Assembly (NCBI GenBank): GCA_045644145.1
Contig: JAZRGK010000005.1
Location: 1-64,000 of the forward strand
Direction of reading: 5' to 3'
From: Flemingiibacterium sp045644145
GTDB lineage: Bacteria; Bacillota; Clostridia; Oscillospirales; CAG-272
DNA: 64,000 bases
The notes under the pieces were generated by a model. That model was not told the DNA's origin. It ran no database searches and saw only the letters and a list, made by a program, of their open reading frames with translations. Of this stretch, positions 59,692-64,000 are shown piece by piece; position 1 is the first letter of the stretch, and every line of letters begins with the position of its first letter. Made by a program: the position numbers and the translations under genes.

Positions 59692-60915
59692 TTATTTGAA
59701 CATTGAAAGGAATACGCCTGCCGCAACAGCCGAACCGATAACGCCTGCTACGTTGGGGCCCATTGCGTGCATGAGAAGGAAGTTTGCGGGATTTGCCTTC
59801 TGTCCCTCTGTCTGTGCAACGCGCGCCGCCATAGGTACGGCGGAAACGCCTGCAGAACCGATAAGGGGATTTATCTTGCCCTTTGTTACAGCGCACATGA
59901 TCTTACCGGTAATAAGACCACCGCAGGTGGAGATGCAGAATGCAGTCAGACCCAAAGCTATGATCTTGAGAGTGTCGATTGCAAGGAAATTCTCTGCATT
60001 GGCAGTCGCACCGACGGAAACGCCGAGAAAAATAGTAACAATGTTCATAAGCTCATTTTGCGCGGTCTTGGAAAGTCTGTCGGTAACACCGCACACGTTA
60101 AGAAGGTTGCCCAGCATCAGGAAGCCAACAAGCGGCGCCGCATCAGGCACGATGATGGCAACAACTACGGCAACAACGATGGGGAAAATAAGCAGCTCGA
60201 TTCGTGATACAGGGCGTAGCGCGGTCATAACGATCTCGCGTTCCTTTTTAGTGGTCAGCAGTCGCATAAATGGCGGCTGAATGATCGGAATAAGTGCCAT
60301 GTAGGAATATGCGGCGATAGCGATAGCTCCGAGAAGGTGGGGGGCGAGAGTCTTGGTGACAAGAATTGCCGTAGGTCCGTCCGCACCACCGATAATACCG
60401 ATAGAGCCTGCTTCAAGAGGTGTGAATCCCAGAAGCAGTGCGCCGAAGAATGCCACAAATACGCCAAGCTGTGCGCCTGCGCCCATGAGAAGGCTCTTGG
60501 GGTTTGCGATAAGGGCAGTAAAGTCGGTCATAGCACCGACGCCCATAAATATGAGCGAGGGATAAACACCAAGCTTTACGCCGAGATAGAGGATGTCCAC
60601 AAGTCCGCCATTATTAAAAACTTCCTTCAGCATCATGGACATTGTAGCATGCTCGCCCTGGGCGATAGCGCCCATATTAAGATAATATTCATCGAAGAAA
60701 AATTCCGTATGAATAAGATTCGCTCCGGGAAGATTGGCAAGAAGCATACCGAATGCTATGGGTAAAAGGAGCAGTGGCTCAAACTTCTTTGCAATGGCAA
60801 GATATATGAGCACAAATGCAATTCCCCACATAACCACGGTTTTCCACCAATCGGCTTCGCCCATAAGGCGCATTATGCCCGTGGTATTTATAAAATTATT
60901 TATAGTATCTAACAT
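59692..60915 (-). CDS. oadB: Na+-translocating decarboxylase beta subunit
   Basis: A 407-residue membrane protein of the OadB/MmdB/GcdB family (PF03977). It decarboxylates carboxybiotin and pumps two Na+ outward. It has about nine to eleven helices. GAGAQLGVFVAFFGALLLGF and IGIIGGADGPTAILV contain the conserved Asp of the Na+ site, and GSAGVSAVPMAARVAQ is the second half's signature. The match over the whole length is clear. It lies between the biotin carrier and oadA genes. Confidence 0.95.
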   Translation of the reverse strand: MLDTINNFINTTGIMRLMGEADWWKTVVMWGIAFVLIYLAIAKKFEPLLLLPIAFGMLLANLPGANLIHTEFFFDEYYLNMGAIAQGEHATMSMMLKEVFNNGGLVDILYLGVKLGVYPSLIFMGVGAMTDFTALIANPKSLLMGAGAQLGVFVAFFGALLLGFTPLEAGSIGIIGGADGPTAILVTKTLAPHLLGAIAIAAYSYMALIPIIQPPFMRLLTTKKEREIVMTALRPVSRIELLIFPIVVAVVVAIIVPDAAPLVGFLMLGNLLNVCGVTDRLSKTAQNELMNIVTIFLGVSVGATANAENFLAIDTLKIIALGLTAFCISTCGGLITGKIMCAVTKGKINPLIGSAGVSAVPMAARVAQTEGQKANPANFLLMHAMGPNVAGVIGSAVAAGVFLSMFK

Positions 60916-60944
60916 AGCAGTACCTCTTTAAGTCGGATGAGGTA

Positions 60945-61349
60945 TTAGTTCATGGTAACGAGAACATCGCCGGAGTTTACGGATGCGCCATTCTGTACGT
61001 TTACGGATGCAACTGTACCGTCAGCCGGTGCAGGTATATCATTCTCCATTTTCATTGCTTCAAGCACGCAAATAACATCTCCCTTCTTAACTGCCTGACC
61101 TACAATTACATTAACCTTAAGAATGTTGCCGGGCATGGGGGCTGTAACGCTTACTGCGCCTGCAGATCCGGCGGAAGCCGCCGCTTTAGGAGCAACAGGA
61201 GCCGCTGTGGGAACTGCTTTGGGAGCCGCAGGAGCTGTAGCGGGTGCGGCTGCTGGAGCTGACACGGGCGCCACAGATACGCCTGCGCCAAGTTCTTCTA
61301 CTTCTACTTCGTATACATTACCGTTAACGGTTACACTGAATCTTCTCAT
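60945..61349 (-). CDS. Biotin carboxyl carrier protein
   Basis: A 134-residue carrier of the decarboxylase complex. A short N-terminal part (RRFSVTVNGNVYEVEVEEL) precedes a long Ala/Pro linker (about 28-60), then the biotinyl domain with the modified Lys100 in EAMKMENDI. The flexible linker lets the biotin swing between the carboxyltransferase and the membrane subunit. It is 21 bases behind the OadG-like gene. Confidence 0.95.
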   Translation of the reverse strand: MRRFSVTVNGNVYEVEVEELGAGVSVAPVSAPAAAPATAPAAPKAVPTAAPVAPKAAASAGSAGAVSVTAPMPGNILKVNVIVGQAVKKGDVICVLEAMKMENDIPAPADGTVASVNVQNGASVNSGDVLVTMN

Positions 61350-61370
61350 TATATTATCTCCTTTATAATT

Positions 61371-61727
61371 TTACTTTTTTGCCGTACGTCTGAAGGATAC
61401 CACACGGAAAGAGGTTTGGGGTGCATCAAGCATGGAAGCTATAGCTGCTGTTATTACCGCAACAAGCTCACTGTCGTCCGCCTGAACGCAAATTGGAGCA
61501 CTCACAGGCACTTCGGTTACAGCAGGAGCAGGCGCTTCCACTTTTTCCTCTTTTCGCGCAGGCTTTGCAAATACCAGTTTAAATACGCCAAGCACCGCCC
61601 AAAGGATAATAAGCACCGCAAACACTACTCCCATACCGAGAAGTGTGGTTTGAAGTCCGTACGATATCTTGTCTGCCATTGTTTCAAGAACAATCGCATC
61701 AGAAAGAAACACAGGATTTATACTCAT
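61371..61727 (-). CDS. OadG-family small membrane subunit
   Basis: A 118-residue protein with one membrane helix (TTLLGMGVVFAVLIILWAVL, about 28-47), a Pro/Ala/Glu linker, and a short C-terminal segment (ELVAVITAAIASMLDAPQTS, FRVVSFRR) that resembles OadG/MmdD subunits. These hold the soluble carboxyltransferase to the membrane pump. The position between the carboxyltransferase and carrier genes is standard. Confidence 0.85.
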   Translation of the reverse strand: MSINPVFLSDAIVLETMADKISYGLQTTLLGMGVVFAVLIILWAVLGVFKLVFAKPARKEEKVEAPAPAVTEVPVSAPICVQADDSELVAVITAAIASMLDAPQTSFRVVSFRRTAKK

Positions 61728-61742
61728 ATTGATTCCTCCCCA

Positions 61743-63227
61743 TTATAAAGGAAGATTGTTGTGAAGCTTCTTCGCGCAAAGCGTATTTTTCGCACCAAGC
61801 ATCTCAAAAGCAGATGCCGCACGCTGACGAAGCTCGTCAAGCCTTATTATATCATCAATCTCGCCTGCCTTAGCCGCCGCAACGGGAGAAGCCATTACCT
61901 TATCCCATTCGGCTTCGATCTCGCCGCGCTTTGCATTGTCGGTAACCTTTTCGTTCCATGCGAAAGCCACTGCGCTCTTTGTTGGCATTGCGCTTATCTT
62001 CGCGTTTTCGGAAGCGAAGGCAATATCCGCGCCTATGGACTTTGACCCCATGATAGCATAAGCCGCACCGTATGCATTGCCAAGCACTACGGTAACCTTT
62101 GCCATTTCGCTTGATGCATAAGCAGAAGCCAGCTTTGCAAGCGCCGCACCGTATCCCGCCTTTTCAGCTTCGGGGGACACCTCATAGCCTTCTGTATCAA
62201 CAAGTGTAAGAAGCGGAATCTTGAAGCAGTCGCAGAAGGAGATAAATCTTGCCGCCTTCTTTGCCGCACCGCCGCAGATCTTTCCGCCGATATGGGCAGG
62301 ATTGTTACCCGCAACACCAACTACAATGCCGTTAAGCGAAATAAATCCGGTGAACATGGACTTTGCATATTCTGCGCCAAGTTCGAGGACTTCGCCATCA
62401 TCGGAGATAGAAGCAACGACATCTGCCATCTTATAATTTTCGGAAGCGATAATAGAAGATACATCGGGAGTAAGGCGGTTGGCTTCGTCCACAGTTATCG
62501 TATATGCGGTGCCGTCAGTATTATTCTGAGGGATGTAGGAAAGAAGCTTTCTTGTGTATTCAAGAGCCGCAGTATCACTGTCGCATATCACGCTTATCTG
62601 ACCGTGCTTTGCCGCTGTTTCAATCTTACCAAGCTTTGCCTCTTTGTCCATTTCTGCGGTGATGAAGGGCGGATTCACATAGAAAGAGCCATCCTTCGCA
62701 CCAACCGCAATGTCAAACATGGAAGCAACGGTAGCCATAGCGCCGCCGCAGTTTCCGGCAATAACGGCAATCTGAGGAATCACACCGGATGCATCGGAAA
62801 CCTTCTTCATTATCTTGCCATATCCTGCGAGGGCCTCAACTCCCTCCATTATATAAGCACCTGCGCTGTCAAAAATTCCTATAACGGGTGCTCCGTTCTT
62901 TATGGCAAGCTCATAAAGATCGCAGATCTTCTTCGCGTGCATAGCACCTACTGCGCCCTTCATTCTGGAAAAATCCTGAGCGAAAGCGAAAACTAATCTT
63001 CCGTCAATAGCACCGTATCCGGTAACCACGCCCTCAAGCTCACACTTTGCTTCTGCACCGAATTCCGGAGCAAGCTTGCGCGCGAACTTGCCGATTTCGG
63101 CAAATGTCCCCGCATCAAAAAGCACGGCAATGCGGCTTTTCGCGATGGAAGCTTTATTTCCGGCAATTTCACACAGCTCTGCGGCCGAAATCATGTCAGA
63201 TATGCCGTTTTGCGTTTTGTTCTCCAT
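61743..63227 (-). CDS. Acyl-CoA carboxyltransferase subunit (MmdA/PccB-like)
   Basis: A 494-residue carboxyltransferase with two crotonase-like halves (PF01039), as in methylmalonyl-CoA decarboxylase alpha or propionyl-CoA carboxylase beta. GAIDGRLVFAFAQDFSRMKG, FDSAGAYIMEGVEALAGYG and GNCGGAMATVASMFDIAV lie in the first half, and LTLVDTEGYEVSPEAE and NAYGAAYAIMGSK in the second. The first half lacks the usual zinc ribbon. It leads the operon, so the pump may be fed by an acyl-CoA, by oxaloacetate through OadA, or by both. The ribosome site AGGTAAA is moderate. Confidence 0.88.
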   Translation of the reverse strand: MENKTQNGISDMISAAELCEIAGNKASIAKSRIAVLFDAGTFAEIGKFARKLAPEFGAEAKCELEGVVTGYGAIDGRLVFAFAQDFSRMKGAVGAMHAKKICDLYELAIKNGAPVIGIFDSAGAYIMEGVEALAGYGKIMKKVSDASGVIPQIAVIAGNCGGAMATVASMFDIAVGAKDGSFYVNPPFITAEMDKEAKLGKIETAAKHGQISVICDSDTAALEYTRKLLSYIPQNNTDGTAYTITVDEANRLTPDVSSIIASENYKMADVVASISDDGEVLELGAEYAKSMFTGFISLNGIVVGVAGNNPAHIGGKICGGAAKKAARFISFCDCFKIPLLTLVDTEGYEVSPEAEKAGYGAALAKLASAYASSEMAKVTVVLGNAYGAAYAIMGSKSIGADIAFASENAKISAMPTKSAVAFAWNEKVTDNAKRGEIEAEWDKVMASPVAAAKAGEIDDIIRLDELRQRAASAFEMLGAKNTLCAKKLHNNLPL

Positions 63228-63340
63228 TTATTTACCTCCAAAGTTATTGTATTTTTGTTTTTATGATAGGTGAATAGTGTTAGAGTGTAAAAGATGTCAC
63301 ATTTTAGCACATAAGTACTACTCTACCCCATTATAATACT

Positions 63341-63369
63341 ATTATAAACCAAAATTCTGAAATTTGCAA
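63341..63369 (-). promoter_or_regulatory. Putative promoter of the Na+ decarboxylase operon
   Basis: On the minus strand TTGCAA (63369-63364), 17 bases, TATAAT (63346-63341), with another TATAAT ten bases on. A leader of about 105 bases separates it from the first start codon. The rest of 63228-63513 shows no gene. Confidence 0.6.
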
Positions 63370-63513
63370 TATGCTTTTATCTTTTTTTACACAAAAATTT
63401 CATATATGCCTTGTTTATTCGCACTGTACATATTGTTTACAATAATGCTGTTTATTCTATCAAAAAAACGTGGTAAAATAATGGTAAATTAAAACTGACG
63501 AGGCAATACACAT

Positions 63514-64000
63514 ATGATAATAGATTTTCATACCCATGCTTTTCCCGACAGTGTCGCAGAAAAAGCTATCCCCAAGCTGTCTGCTATCGGCGAAATCAAG
63601 CCTTTTGGCAACGGCACTGTATCAAGCCTTATTTCGCATATGGACGAGTGGAAAATAGACCGAGCCGTTATACTCAACATCGCCACCAATCCGAAACAGC
63701 AGACCAATGTCAACAACTTTGCTATAGAAGTAAATTCAGCCACGGACAGACTTTATGCTCTCGGCTCTCTTAACCCCTACAGCGACAATATCGCCGGAGA
63801 GGCATGCAGACTCGCAGATGCCGGTATTCGCGGAATAAAGATACATCCCGACTATATGGGCGTCATGGTAAACGACGAACTGTTTGATCCAATATACGAA
63901 GCATGTATTGACAACGGGCTTTTTCTCGTATCCCATTGTGGGTGGGATTTTATCTCTCCCAATCTGATACACTGTCCGCCGGATGGCGTACTAAAGGTGC
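63514..64000 (+). CDS. Amidohydrolase family protein (partial, runs off the window)
   Basis: The first 162 codons of a TIM-barrel metal-dependent hydrolase (PF04909). IIDFHTHAFPD at the start has the H-x-H metal pair, GIRGIKIHPDYMG has the strand with Lys-x-His, and LFLVSHCGWDF holds the next metal His. This order matches the amidohydrolase 2 group, which includes decarboxylases and hydrolases. The substrate is unknown. A GAGG ribosome site lies about nine bases before the ATG. The C-terminal part is outside the window. Confidence 0.85.
   Translation, partial: MIIDFHTHAFPDSVAEKAIPKLSAIGEIKPFGNGTVSSLISHMDEWKIDRAVILNIATNPKQQTNVNNFAIEVNSATDRLYALGSLNPYSDNIAGEACRLADAGIRGIKIHPDYMGVMVNDELFDPIYEACIDNGLFLVSHCGWDFISPNLIHCPPDGVLKV

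Noticed and set aside
61622..61636. A further copy of the ACTACTCCCATA repeat
   Set aside because: The 14-base match is inside the OadG-like coding sequence, far from the element, and is most simply chance.
1..64000. CRISPR arrays, rRNA genes and insertion-sequence transposases
   Set aside because: No regularly spaced repeats, rRNA segments or transposase motifs were seen. The only mobile element found is the serine-recombinase one.

Overview
The window looks like a chromosomal segment of a spore-forming, anaerobic, low-to-mid GC Bacillota (class Clostridia, probably an uncultured gut Oscillospirales-type organism; lineage is inferred from gene content). Pointers are an alpha/beta-type small acid-soluble spore protein (ssp), a five-gene sodium-pumping decarboxylase operon, an NfeD/flotillin pair, DUF1836, a GldAFG-like ABC system with DUF4340, consensus sigma-A promoters (TTGACA-17-TATAAT) and strong AAGGAGG-type ribosome sites.

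Layout. 1-6.1 kb: end of hisS, aspS, a membrane acyltransferase, a VUT-family transporter coupled to a short-chain dehydrogenase, and a parvulin-type lipoprotein. 6.60-34.77 kb: the ssp gene is split in two. Its first 52 codons lie at 6595 and its last codons lie at 34724-34771. Between them is a ~28-kb element bounded by a shared AAGAA core. Joining the inner ends recreates an attP-like palindrome (CGTACGGGT...ACCCGTACG). Joining the outer ends recreates a perfect 66-residue spore protein. The element therefore appears to be an integrated serine-recombinase mobile element, and its recombinase borrows its last codons and stop from the host ssp gene.

Inside the element, 6.9-23.4 kb is one leftward operon for a surface polysaccharide: nucleotidyltransferase, aminotransferase, phosphoglycosyl transferase, four glycosyltransferases, FrhB-like protein, CDP-alcohol transferase, cytidylyltransferase, Wzy, Wzx, then CapE-CapF-CapG for UDP-L-FucNAc. 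23.9-31.4 kb is the element's own machinery: a 1020-residue protein with the hallmarks of the RNAi-type (QDE-1/YonO) single-subunit RNA polymerases, coupled to an unknown protein; a HigA-like regulator next to a decayed toxin; a candidate oriT; MobC; and a relaxase with Sel1 repeats that has a second membrane protein gene embedded in another frame. An AAA_14/DUF4143 ATPase and the recombinase close the element.

34.8-64 kb is ordinary chromosome: an AlkA-like glycosylase, DUF1836-NfeD-flotillin, fructose-bisphosphate aldolase, an acyl-ACP thioesterase, a large secreted protein with an N-terminal dockerin-like module, tRNA-Ser(GGA), the GldA/F/G-DUF4340 operon, rbfA-nrnA-truB-pgeF, an aconitase-family hydratase, an M3 peptidase, a MATE transporter, the biotin-dependent Na+ decarboxylase operon, and the start of an amidohydrolase.

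The strongest candidate for a little-described system is the whole element: a polysaccharide-island carrier that interrupts a spore gene, carries an RdRP-like polymerase and trades C-termini between its recombinase and the spore protein. It resembles Bacillus SPbeta (serine recombinase, insertion in the sporulation gene spsM, YonO polymerase) in logic but not in cargo.
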